From Enoplolaimus lenunculus (lineage: Eukaryota; Nematoda; Enoplea; Enoplida; Thoracostomopsidae), in the NCBI GenBank assembly GCA_030248215.1, contig JASANG010000319.1:1-64000 (forward strand): a stretch of 64,000 nucleotides of DNA. The letters are read 5' to 3'. The translations under genes were made by a program, and so were the position numbers. Positions 11,719 to 22,254 of the stretch are shown piece after piece. Positions within the stretch are counted from its first letter, which is position 1, and each line of letters begins with the position of its first letter. The notes under the pieces were generated by a model. The model saw only the letters and a list, made by a program, of their open reading frames with translations, searched no databases and had not been told where the DNA came from.

Positions 11719-13054
11719 CAGGCCCGTAGCCAGCTCAACACGTTATGGGGGGCTAAAAAATTTTCAGGGGGCTATACTTTTAAGTTTTGCAACTGCTTTT
11801 TCTAAACATATTACACAAGTTAGATCGTTCATGTTCATGATGCTATATTGTGCTTAATCAAGTTGATGGTCGGAAGCAGGGTGCAACCGGAATTCCGGTT
11901 CCGGTTCCGGTTCCGGCATTTTTTCACCTTCCTGTTCCGGTTCCGGTAAATTTTTGCCGGATTTAAAAATTCTGGTATTATAATTTGGCCGTTTTCTTAA
12001 CTTTGCTAATTTTCAAGAATCTCTTTTGAAAGCCACTTGTACTCCGAATATAAGCCATTGATGGTGGATTTCACTTCAGTCGATGATGAAAATCTAAAAT
12101 ACAACAAATAAAATAAATACCTATGTTCGACCAAGGTTATTTCACAAATAATAGAGCAAAAAATAAGATTAAAATGAAATTTTTGGTGAAATGCATTTTT
12201 CACTTTTCGGTTCCGGTTCCGGTAAAATTTTCAAATTCCGGTTCCGGTTCCGTTAAATTGTAATTCCGGTTGCACCCTGGTCGGAAGCAAGTTTATAAGG
12301 ACAGTTCCTGCCTGCGTTCTAAGGCCGTATTCTGCAACACCTATTACTAGTTGGCGATAAGTCTTGTAACTTTCGAACCAGGGAACAGTAAGGTTTGAAA
12401 TTCAACATATTTATTGTTTTCAGTTTTTACTCTACTTTTGTGCAAATTTTGAGATCTGAAATAGAAGCAGTTCGTTAGATTTAAGACCTATTACTTACTG
12501 GTGATAGGTGGCTATATGCATTTGAGAATATGGGCTCTAATTAGCAGTTATATTTTAGATTGTCTTTAAATCTTAGTCTATGGTCAAAATATAACCTTAC
12601 GTTAAAAACAAGATCAATGCTGTATATTCACGCATTTGAGGTTGAGTTTTCAAAACTATTAACATGACTTTAGGTTAATTTACGGTTCTTGCTCTTAAAC
12701 CAGCACAACAAACAATATACCGCAACCTGTCGATGTCTACAAAATAACTCACCTGAAGCATTAAATTACAAACGAAAAAGTATATTCCCACAAATCATAA
12801 ACAACTTTGTTAACCAACACACAGAAGCTACGGTCTAAAACAATATAGCACGCTACGACATTTACGTAGTTAATCTGTTAACCAACCATTACAAACATGC
12901 GCAACTCACACACTTATTTACATACACGTTTCGGATTTTGCAGTACTCGTAATTGATCTAAATTACAGGTGAAGCAAAACTCTCCAGGGGGATTCAAAAT
13001 GTTGCAGGAAGCTACAGCCCCTCCACCCCTACACCCCTCTTGGCTACGGGCCCG
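11719..13054. mobile_element. hAT-like element, CAGGCCCGTAGCCA family, copy 2 (with nested insertion)
   Basis: The element starts CAGGCCCGTAGCCAG and ends TTGGCTACGGGCCCG. It is flanked by the 8-bp duplication CAAGCTAA (11711-11718 and 13055-13062). Length is 1336 bp, of which 403 bp are a later insertion of another MITE at 11877-12279 plus its duplicated target. No transposase frame was recognised, so it is non-autonomous. The ends next to the termini are rich in G and C runs (GGGGGGCT, CCCCTACACCCC), as in copy 3. Confidence 0.85.
11877..12279. mobile_element. hAT-like MITE, CAGGGTGCAACCGG family, copy 1
   Basis: The left end is CAGGGTGCAACCGGAATT and the right end AATTCCGGTTGCACCCTG. The 8-bp duplication GTCGGAAG flanks it (11869-11876 and 12280-12287). 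Both subterminal parts are runs of the hexamer GGTTCC/CCGGTT, in inverted orientation to each other, around an AT-rich middle. It is inserted inside the CAGGCCCGTAGCCA element, so it is the younger of the two. Confidence 0.9.
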
Positions 13055-13062
13055 CAAGCTAA

Positions 13063-13581
13063 TGTTTCTATGCAAAATGTTTGAAGGTAGAAATTTAGCG
13101 TTGTTTCTTGCGAGTTGATAAATGCGAAATTGAATGCAACAAAAAATAACAAGGACACTTACAGAAACAATAACAGTTACAAAAGTATCATGTTACGTTG
13201 TTGACTTAATGTTTCTTACATGTATGCTGGTAAATAAGAACAGTGATAAAGGGTCGAGATTGGGGGGTCTTTATTTAGAATTTGTAAATTGATAGAGGAT
13301 CTTGTATATTTTTTCTTATAAGCTAGGTCTTTAGGCTTAAGAAATGATGTTAGCAAAGGCTTAGGATTAAATTGTAAACCTAAAACAAAAGCTTGAGTCA
13401 AAAAACTGTTGGGGAAGTGTAGAAGAGCCTGGATATAGTAAAAAAGAATCTAGGACCATAAATATCAGTTTATCGTGTAATGTAAGCAAAACGGTTCCAA
13501 GATCGTAAAAGTTCAGTATTGTAGAACAATTGACAACTAAAAGTATACGAAAGTGCGCATTACAAAAATTTGTAGTAATCT
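13063..13581. other. No gene seen
   Basis: AT-rich spacer with one short cluster of TTAGGCTTAAG-type words near 13330-13370. Nothing coding or structural is supported. Confidence 0.5.
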
Positions 13582-14131
13582 TTAACCCGTTCATGTAACT
13601 AATTTGAAAGCACGATTAGAATCACAGCTTCAGGGGTGGAAGGCGTTTACAATATCCACTGAGCAGGGTGCAACCGGAGGTGAAAAATGCCGGAGCCGGA
13701 GGTCAACGAAATTTGCCGGAGCCGGAGGTGAGGCGAAATGAGGTAGTAACGATGATGGTTAACTAGTTAATTTTAGCCAATATGTGCAATATGTTGCTAA
13801 TTTGTTTGGTTTTACGCTAATTTTCAGCGAATTTTCGGAAATTCTTCCCTGAAAATTGTGACAAAAGAAAACTGAAACTTGTTCAGATAAATTTTGCAAA
13901 ATTATGCAAAATGTTACTGCCGAAATTGCCGGAACCTCCGGCAAAAATTTTACCGGAGCCGGAGCCGGTGGCTGATTTTCTGCCGGAGCCAGGGGCCGAT
14001 TTTCTGCCGGAGCCGGAGCCGGAGGCAGACCTCCGGTGACACCCTGCCACTGAGCTATATTAATGGAGTTGACGCTGGAGACCGATGGGTCTTCACGTCT
14101 TGTGAATCTACTCTGTGCGAGAAGGGGTTAA
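13582..14131 (-). mobile_element. TTAA-bounded tRNA-like element, interrupted by a MITE
   Basis: The unit is bounded by TTAA (13582-13585 and 14128-14131) with ends CCCGTTCATGT and GCGAGAAGGGG. Without the MITE at 13664-14046 it would be about 160 bp. Read on the minus strand it has a box A-like TATAGCTCAGTGG followed by CCTTCCACCCCTG and GATTCTAATCG, a tRNA-like order. This is a second copy of the 8794-9064 family in the opposite orientation. Confidence 0.6.
13664..14046. mobile_element. hAT-like MITE, CAGGGTGCAACCGG family, copy 2
   Basis: Starts CAGGGTGCAACCGGAGG, ends CCTCCGGTGACACCCTG. The 8-bp duplication CCACTGAG lies on both sides (13656-13663 and 14047-14054). The subterminal repeats are GCCGGA/GGAGCC hexamers, a variant of the CCGGTT array of copy 1. 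The middle contains words shared with the copies near 21200, 28000 and 29800. It sits inside the tRNA-like element. Confidence 0.9.
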
Positions 14132-14908
14132 ATAAATTTCAAACTATATATATTTCTAGGTAAACGCAAAGCCGTAGAGACTTGCATACCTAAGTGAAAG
14201 ATGAATGGTTCAGATAGCAGGAGGGAGATGAACATTCTACAATTCGCTCGTAGTAATTGTAGCACTTGAAACATAACTTCAGAACAACTGTATCAGTGTA
14301 TATCATGTTTAAAAATACTTATTCCCAAAAATTTTAATTTGTATATACTTAGTCCAACCTTTGTTTTTAAATGGTTCAGGCTTCTGAAAATGACACATCG
14401 GCACGGCAGATGTTGTACAAAATATACGCGTTTGGTCCCCGGTGAACAAAAAAAAACAGATTTTCAAAACACATGTTCGGGCCAACGCAATTTTTGGCTC
14501 AAATCTTTAAAGCCAACCAAAATGATAAACCGTAGCACGACACTGGGAGAATAGGAACCCATCATTATTGTCTTCTCATACGGGTAAAAGCGGCACACGA
14601 ATTGGCAGGTTCTACTTGCCCATCTTGGACGAGAAAAACACCACACAAAAGGTCTTTGACGCAGTTTAGAGCTTTGCCAGAAAAATTTCAATGCTGGCTT
14701 GGTGTTTAAAAATATGCGTGTTGCTAGAAAAGACTATTACTGCAAGGTTGCCTTGCTGCATATTTCTGGTGTTACATAAATAAAATTCTCTTAAGAAGAA
14801 GAATAGTTTACTTTTCAGCTTGAGTTCCTGTTGGTGTGAAGAAAATTTCAAGGTATACGTATTTATTTATAAAAGTTTTTGAAACCATTGCGATTTTATC
14901 GTATTAAC
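14132..14908. other. No gene recognised
   Basis: One possible short exon on the plus strand near 14379-14441 follows GGTTCAG and encodes ASENDTSARQMLYKIYAFGP, but it lacks a clear donor and any partner exon. Open frames of 60-75 codons on both strands between 14460 and 14850 have no recognisable family. I leave the region unassigned. Confidence 0.3.
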
Positions 14909-14916
14909 CTTAGGGC

Positions 14917-15075
14917 CAGGCCCGTAGCCAGCTCACCTTGCTAGGGGGGTTGAAAATTTCAGGAGGGGCATTCAAAGGTTTTCAATCAGTTACAAGCAAG
15001 AAAATTTTCTAGAGGGGCCCAAACTTTTTTCAGGGTGGGCTGTGCCTACCCTGGACCCTCTTGGCTACGGACTCG
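14917..15075. mobile_element. hAT-like MITE, CAGGCCCGTAGCCA family, copy 3
   Basis: A 159-bp element from CAGGCCCGTAGCCAG to TTGGCTACGGACTCG. The flanks are CTTAGGGC (14909-14916) and CTTAGGGA (15076-15083), an 8-bp duplication with one change. Inside, the sequence matches the two ends of the 11719-13054 copy, so it is an internally deleted relative. It lies about 0.6 kb upstream of the FAM172A-like start codon. Confidence 0.85.
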
Positions 15076-15083
15076 CTTAGGGA

Positions 15084-15711
15084 TTAACGCATTCTCACTT
15101 ACTCAATATTGTAAGTGATTCTTTATCAAGCAGAAGAGATCCCACCTCGGATGCCATCGTTAACGCCAGTCGTAACCTGTGCGCGTCCGTTATTGAGTAG
15201 TGTACGAACTGAAGCCTGAAAACGTGATCTACAAGGAGTGTCCTATGTTCTTCTTGTGATGTACGTGCTATCAAATGTATATTAAAAACATCAAGCAGTT
15301 TTCACTATCATATGTTTGTATAGGCCTTTTATCTGGACCATATTGCTTTAGCTAGGTGATGTTAAAATTGCAAGTAGAGTAAAGTTTTGGTTTGGTTTTT
15401 CTAAATGTGTGCTGATTGCCAAACGCATCTTTTATATCAAGTTTTATTTTGCTTAGGGAAACTATACTTTTTTTAGCTTATTTCTATTTTTCATTATTAT
15501 TCTCACTCTGCTAAGGCGCTTGTCAACTTTATGCCATAAAGTACGTAGTGTTTTGGAAAGTTTCATTTTTATTATGCTGATTAAAATAATTGCGTAAATC
15601 CTGGCTTGGTTTGATTACACTGGAAACATAGTTGTCGTTGCTGGTTTAGTGGTGGCGTTCAAAATTTTTTTTCAACAACCGCAATCGGAGCATCGAATAT
15701 ATACGAGTAAT
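15084..15711. other. Upstream region of the FAM172A-like gene
   Basis: No coding exon was seen. The first recognised coding exon of the FAM172A-like gene follows at 15712, so a promoter and 5' UTR should lie here, but no clear TATA box, initiator or splice junction can be singled out. A block near 15135-15180 has weak tRNA-like spacing on the minus strand, probably an old fragment of the TTAA-bounded family. Confidence 0.35.
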
Positions 15712-18700
15712 ATGTGCAGTAGTGGTGAATTCCCTTCAACGTTGGAAGGTTTTGGATACCACTATAATGAAGGTAAACGCGTTTGTTCCTTTATGCATAG
15801 GTGTAGGAAGTTAACTGCTGTACTTAATGCAAATGTTTTCGAACTGTAGAATCTTGTTACCTAGAGGCAAGCAGGGTTCAATCGGAATTCCTGCTAAAAT
15901 TCAATTCCTTTTCCGGCGGCGAAAGAAGCAGGAACTGGAATTTTTACGGTCTTATGGTAAATTGCGTCGAATAAGTTTAAAACTAAAAATTAAAACATTT
16001 ACAACTCTAAAATTTTGCTGAAACTCAAGTTCTTTGCACAACATGATTTCATTTACAGATTCAGCATATTGGAAGTTATTTGACGAATGTTGTTGTAGAA
16101 CATGAAAAACTGGCTAGCAAAACGCAAGACAGTCGATAAACGCATGAATATTAGTAGTCTTTTCCTTCTTATAGAGCAGCTAGACGCCTGAAGATTAAAA
16201 ATCCAGCACAAGACAACATGGAGTTTTTCCACAGGTGGGGTGTTTCCCGATTTGGGTTTTCCCCGCTATCTCAATATCGCCCTTGGTGATGCTGAATAAT
16301 GCTAATCTAGTTATTTTGTTTAACATAGAGATTGTTACGATACTTACCTATTTATACTGCGAAGTTATAAATTTAATTTTTTTCGGAAATTTTTTGTTCT
16401 TGAGACACTATATATTTCTGTAGATTGACTATTTTTCTTTTAGACGGCGAGCTAAGACATATCAAAACAGGGCTGCGGTTTGTTTTTGAAGTAAAACCTG
16501 GCGACCAAAATTATAACCAACGTCATTACGAAGCATTGGGCAAGGTACGAAATATATTAACGTTTAAAGTTATGTGGCTGGCATTGCGTTAGTATTCTGA
16601 AATAATAATTTATAGATATAACTGAAATTTACAACATGCAAGATTGGGATTCCGATTCGGCAAAATAGCAATGGATTCGGATTCTGTGAAATCGTGGATT
16701 CGGTGCCACCCTGATATTCCCCCGTTCTTTGTTTCGAGATGTTCTAGGTCCGGGTCGGGTTCGCGTTTTCACAATAAACGATCTCGTGTCTTAGCGTTAC
16801 GAAAATTTTGGCAAACCACCCGAATATAATTATTTAAAAGTAAAACTATGTAGCTGAATGATTTTATCATTTCGCGCTTACATTCTGAATAGTAACTGTG
16901 CCGTACCAAAACTAAATACTTTTGAGACAAAACACACTTGACATGTCTTAATACAAAATGATATCGTATGTCGTACGTAAAAACAAACTGAACAAAGAAA
17001 TGCTAGTTCAACTGGTTTCTTCATTGAGTAATGAATAACCTGTGTTGATGTCCTTGGGTTACTAATACTAACGCTTAGTTAGGAACCGTTGGGATAAAGA
17101 AACATGTCTTTCTTATTTTAAGGCATTAATTCGACATTTTACGTAAATTTATTTGCTTTGATCTAAGTAAAAGATTGTTTAGTAAACTAATTAATAAAAG
17201 ATTCAGAAACTTGTTAAAATGAGCTGTTAGAACGTTAATGTATACTGAAATTCGTGCCTTTCTTTACAAAATTTTTATATACCAGTCGTAGTGGGACTAC
17301 ATTTATTGAGCGAAGCTCGAACGCACCTAAGCAATTAAGCTAATATGCTTGTTTTGTCAATTAAGCTAATATGCAAATTACTTATTAGGTAACTATTCAA
17401 TTATCGGATTTGGAGGTTTGTTTTATTGCCAATTAGTTTTCCCTAATTGCTATAAAATAAAGTAGACCTCAGATTAAGGCTACCACTTAGGTTTAAGCTT
17501 AGTTCTAGACTTGTTTTTACATTGAAGTTTTAGCTTTGGCTTACGAATAAGAATACGATGGGATAGTGTTAGACAGGGTTTCAGCAGGAAGTAAATTTTG
17601 CCGGAACAGGAATTTAGTTGAAGATAGGTATTTACATAATCTGTTGCATTTTAGATTTTTGGTGATTGTCAAGGTTTAATGAAATCTATTTTCTTTTAAT
17701 GTTATTCTTTAGTAAACTGCTTAATTTCCGCCGACCAAAATTTAATACTAGAATTTTTAATTCCTGGAAAAATTTGCCGGAACCGGAAGGTGAAAATGTA
17801 CCGGAACCGAAATTCCGGTTGCACCATAATATATATTATACAATTGCCTTAATTTTTTCTCATGCGCATAACTTAATATTTTGGACCAGCAGTAAGTATG
17901 ACTTTAAGAGATATAAAACAGAATCATTTAGTGACTCGAGTATTTCGGTTGCACCATAATATATATTATACAATTGCCTTGAATTTTTTCTCATGCGCAT
18001 AACTTAATATTTTGAACCAGCAGTAAGTATGACTTTAACAGATATAAAACAGAATCATTTAGTGACTCGAGTATTTAACAAACTTTTAAGCTTACTACGT
18101 GTGAGGTTCGCGTTTGTGCTTCTCTCTGTTAGGTCAGTCATGCAATGTAATATTTGATTTTGTAGGTTGTGGATCAAACAGTTTACAAATTACTGATCGA
18201 ACGGATGGACCTGGAGAAAAAACTCATTCCCATTGACGCAAAGCAAAGCGAAGCAAGCGGTTTTATTTTTGCATCCAGGGACTGGAAGGATAACACAAAT
18301 AGGCTCATGATTGTGATACATGGATCTGGCGTGGTGCGCGCGGGACAGTGGTCTCGAAGGTACATATATACGCGCGTACATTGTTACATGTTATTGTTTG
18401 TGTTATTTGAATATTCACCGAGTTAATGAATGTTTTTACACGGTCATTCTTGAGAATACATTAAGAAGCCAGGACAGCAACAGGACTCAGCAAGATGCCT
18501 TTTGGGTTTACAGAACATTCCATGTATTTTCATAACATATGCGCATGCATTACGTACCCTGATTTCAGGCTACTAATTAACGATTGTTTGGATACTGGAT
18601 CTCAATTGCCTTATATTAAACGTGCAATAGAATCAGGCTATTCCGTTTTAGTTCTAAATTCTAATGAAAATACTGAAGAATGCGGTGATAAGAAAAGACC

Positions 18701-21700
18701 GATACGGGTAAAAAATAGGGAATTGCCGATGCCAAATTTTTTGCCGGTGCCAATTACAGCAGTGCCGACTTTTATTTTTAAATTATGCCCATGCTGATAC
18801 CGGTGCCAATTTTAATTTTAATATAAATAACCTTTGGGATTGCTACTTTACAATAATATTAATATAAACGTGAAAGCTTACACCCTAACTAACAACAATA
18901 AGCGGCTATAATTTTATGGGAAATTTTTCAAACATAAACGCAAGAGGCGTCACGGTTGCCTGATTAAACGCAATGATATACACCAGCAACTGAAATCGAT
19001 TCTGCCTTACTACTAAATGCAAATGGCATCGGTAAAGAATTGGTAATTTTTGCAGTGCCGACGCAAATACTCACAAAATGTGCCGATATTAAGATGTCGC
19101 TTAATCGGCACATTCCTAGTAAAACATATCGTAAACAGGTTTAATAGAAATGTATTTTAAGCGTTTAGTTTTGGCATGTTGGTGGCAAATGTTGCTTCAG
19201 TGACTGCATTTGAAATTTGTTATTAATTTATTTAAATGAACGGAAGCAGAACGCATACAGATTTAATTCAAAAAACTTTGTCGTGATAGAGCTTCTTGCT
19301 ATGGCAATGGTTTTAATGGACGCGTTTTATAATTTAGTTTTCGTAACTTTTAGGGTAGCGAAACTCCGTTTAATCACGCAGAATACGTTTGGCGTCACTT
19401 TGTGTCTAAGAGTCCCGCAATATCAATCGCTATTGTTGCGCATAGCTTTGGTGGCGCATTGACTGCTCATTTAGTTAGTCGCAAGTTTATATCTTTTGGT
19501 TTTGTTTACTATATCAATTGTATATTATTGTAATCAAGGGTGCATTTTTCTAACATTTCAAAAAAGCAAGGTTGCACATAGTTGAAAGTTTCTCAAATAT
19601 TACTTGTATAACCGTGTTCCGAAATACTGTCGCTCCCTCCGCCCCCTGAAATTGTTGTCTTTCTAATCTCATCGGAATTGTTTTCTGGCTACTCCAATGA
19701 TTGTAGTGATGGGCCATAGAAAGTATGGTGTGACTTTTTATTCAGGTTACGATATGCCTTAATGTGTATGAAGGTCAGAGTGCTCCGAATAAGTGTCGGA
19801 GCTGGACAATACTTAGCTAACAATTCTTCTTTCCGTGTCCTATGGTATGAAAGAGCTACGTGGCAAAGCTTAACATCTCACGCCGATGGATTTTTATCAC
19901 TTTAACAACGACCCTATCACAGTTTTGTATCTTTTTGCAGCGTTCCGCTCAGTTGCAATGTTTGTTTGACACATGTTACTTTTAAGGGAATCCAGTTTTT
20001 TCGAGGTGCTATAAAATAGTCGCATAGGCTTGGTTTAGCCTTATGTGTACGCTGAAGTTATCGCTTAGCCTTAAGAATAAGAATACGCTGACATACTGTA
20101 ACGTATCTAAATAGCACCGGCCATCTTTGTCACATTTTCCAGTGTTATTGTAACCCAATGGGTTCACGAAAACATTTACAAGAGGTATGACAAAAAATAT
20201 GTAAAAGTAAGTCAATCAGTTCGATGGCGGTTAGCATTAATACAGATAAAAAATATTGGAGCCTGATTTCGATTTTTTGCAGGAGCCGGGTATCCACTCG
20301 CAATCGGAAGTTGTACAAAGTGCAGTAAGCAAAAGCTACGTCTTGAACCCATTATAATTTACATCACTTTTAACGATGTAATGTTTGGGGTGCCAACGAA
20401 ATTTTGATTCCAGTCGAAATTCCGAAAAAATATTCTGCTTCAATTTTGATTCCTATTATAATTAATTTTGCAAACATTGTCAAATTTATTTGAAATAATG
20501 TTATCGGCAACAAATTGCGTTCTGATTTATATACCTTAATTTTTTGCGTTCGAACCCTGATTTTGACTGACGGACCATGTGATACTTCGTTACTTTTTCC
20601 CTGTTACCAACAATAGCGGAAACTCGGCTGGCCAAAAATGCTTTCATGTGAAGATAACGGCATGTTGTGATGTTAACTGCAAGCGTGGGAGCCAGCTGCA
20701 CTAGTAGAGCGGGCTTTTTAAGTTTAAAAGATGTGGTTCTAGGCAGAAACATTCCGGAAAGACTTTGATCATCGAGTTTTTGCCGTTGCACTTACTGACT
20801 CCGTTCATAGTCAAGCTGATGTTAAACGGTTGCCACACATTGTTAAGGTAAACAAATTAAGATGGTGCTTCAAAAATTCATTGTACGAAATACTGGCTTT
20901 AAAAACAAACAGATAAATAAATTTAACCGTTTGTCTTTAAAATTAGTTGAAATTTCACTTCTACTTGAGCGTAAAACATTTCGGACTATGTTTTGTAATG
21001 ATATATTAATTTGTATTGAGACCTGAAGCATGTTGATAAGCGGAGATATTAACACTGGCAAAATAATGTGACTTAGTTCATTAGTACACTTTTTCGGGTA
21101 AGATTTTGTTTTGTTTTGGTTGGATATTCATTGTGTCCAACAAGATGCAGTATTTTTGCTTTAAACGCTCACGAGAAGTTTTTGTTTCGAGTTCAACAGG
21201 GTACAACCGGAGGTGTGGCACCAGCAGAAAATCTGGCTTCGGCTCCGGTAGAATATTTCTGTCGGAGATTCCATTACTTTAGGTAGTTCTATTTTGCATA
21301 GTTTTGCAAATTTTGTTTGGTGCGTTTCGTTTTAATTTCTGGTACAATTTCGAGGAAAAATTGCCAAGGTTTCGTAATGAAATGACCGCAAAACCAAAAG
21401 ATTTAACACCACCTTACAGATATTGGCTATAATTAGAAAATTTAGCATCTTTTAACTACCAAATTTCGTCTCAGCTGCGTCTGTGGCAGTTTTGTTGACC
21501 ACTCTGGCTCCTGTATTTTTCAAAACTGTTCGATTTTATAGATTGGTAGGAATTGGGTTCAAAGTGCCGAGCCAGTTGGTTCAAAACAATCCATCAGACA
21601 GATTGCCGGAGACATTGAAAGAGTGTCGGCAGGTGCGCATTGTTTGCGGTATGCAGTGCAGTTGTAGGTTGCACTGTTTTTGTAAACTGCGTGAATCCGT

Positions 21701-22254
21701 TAAGCAGCGTCAGATTAATTGCAAGCTCCGATATGTCTGGTACATAAAGTTTATAAAGATAAAGTTTATAAAGAATATTATTCTTTTAGTATTAGGATAG
21801 ATTGTGGGATTTGAAATTGTTTAATGTAATGTTCCAACGAACACTTTCTCACTAATTGTAAATGACATTCTTAATAAGCGCGTAGCCAAGATTTTATTTA
21901 GACAGAAGTTTTTGTCAGGAAGCGCAAATTTTGACCTTTAGAATCAAGCGGGTTATTGTAAAGCCTGATAAAAGTTCTTTGGTCGTGTTTTTTCAAAGGT
22001 TACAATACGGGATATTGCTCTATTCTCTCTTGTACACGGACCTGACTTAAAGCTGTAAACTAAGCTTTGATTTTTATATTATACTATTACTGTAACATCG
22101 TCCATTTTAATTGTCAGGTACATCGAAGCATGAAGAAACATCTTCAGCTGCGTTTGATTGTGTATTCACATTTCTGGACGAGATGTACGAAAATCAGTTA
22201 CATAACACTCGTGCTGGTAAAGAAAACAAACGACAGGAAAAGAAAGAAATGTGA
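15712..22254 (+). CDS. FAM172A/Arb2-family protein, complete, eight exons
   Basis: Arb2-domain proteins are alpha/beta-hydrolase-like. Vertebrate FAM172A works in the nucleus with Argonaute and splicing factors, and yeast Arb2 in an Argonaute complex. Exons: 15712-15772, 16444-16544, 18166-18359, 18569-18707, 19354-19473, 20743-20847, 21542-21632, 22118-22254. All introns are GT..AG and phases agree, giving about 315 residues. Landmarks in order: TLEGFGYHYNEDGELRHIKT (exons 1-2), QRHYEALGK, VIHGSGVVRAGQWSRR (about 104-119), LDTGSQLPYIKRAIESGYSV, YVWRHF, nucleophile motif VAHSFGG (Ser about 196), FAVALTDSVH (Asp about 224), RNWVQSAEP, RVSAGTSKHEET (His about 275). The intron 5 junction is ambiguous: donor TTA|GTTAGT with acceptor CTAG|GCAG, or A|GTCGCA with GCAG|AAAC; both keep the family spacing. 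The segment between exons 4 and 5 is far shorter than the vertebrate lysine-rich insert. The tail is basic. Several MITEs lie in the introns. The ATG at 15712 is the first in-frame one. Confidence 0.92.
15872..16020. mobile_element. CAGGGTGCAACCGG-family MITE fragment
   Basis: It begins CAGGGTTCAATCGGAATTCC and continues with decayed TTCCTTTTCCGG words. Only the left part is recognisable. It lies in intron 1 of the FAM172A-like gene. A GATTCGG-rich stretch near 16645-16714 in intron 2, ending GGTGCCACCCTG, looks like a right end of the same family. Coding exon 2 lies between them, so they are separate fragments. Confidence 0.5.
17574..17828. mobile_element. CAGGGTGCAACCGG-family MITE, decayed copy
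   Basis: The left end CAGGGTTTCAGCAGG and right end AATTCCGGTTGCACC bracket GCCGGAACAGG and CCGGAACCGG words. No target duplication is left. It lies in intron 2 of the FAM172A-like gene; its right end is included in the tandem duplication that follows. Confidence 0.6.
17816..18076. repeat. 130-bp tandem duplication in an intron
   Basis: Bases 17816-17945 are repeated at 17946-18076 with about three substitutions and one inserted G. Each unit starts CGGTTGCACCATAAT (the end of a MITE) and ends GACTCGAGTATTT. The copies end about 90 bp before the acceptor of coding exon 3. High identity points to a fairly recent duplication. Confidence 0.9.
18714..19120. mobile_element. Possible MITE with TAGGxAATxGCCGAT ends
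   Basis: TAGGGAATTGCCGATGCC at the left is approximately mirrored by ATCGGCACATTCCTA at the right. Subterminal GCCGGTGCCAAT, GTGCCGAC and GGCATCGG words recur inside. It follows the donor of FAM172A exon 4 within the intron. Target duplication not clear. Confidence 0.45.
21197..21525. mobile_element. CAGGGTGCAACCGG-family MITE in intron 6
   Basis: It starts CAGGGTACAACCGGAGG and runs through GGCTTCGGCTCCGG. The middle part, for example GCAAATTTTGTTTGG and GATATTGGCTATAATTA, is the complement of the interior of the 13664-14046 copy. The right end is decayed (GGCTCCTGTATTTTTC). It stops less than 20 bp before the acceptor of FAM172A exon 7, so the polypyrimidine stretch of that acceptor is probably partly transposon-derived. 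Confidence 0.6.

Noticed and set aside
15872-16714. One large MITE spanning both CAGGG- and ACCCTG-like ends
   Set aside because: It would contain a conserved coding exon (16444-16544), and the flanks share no 8-bp duplication.
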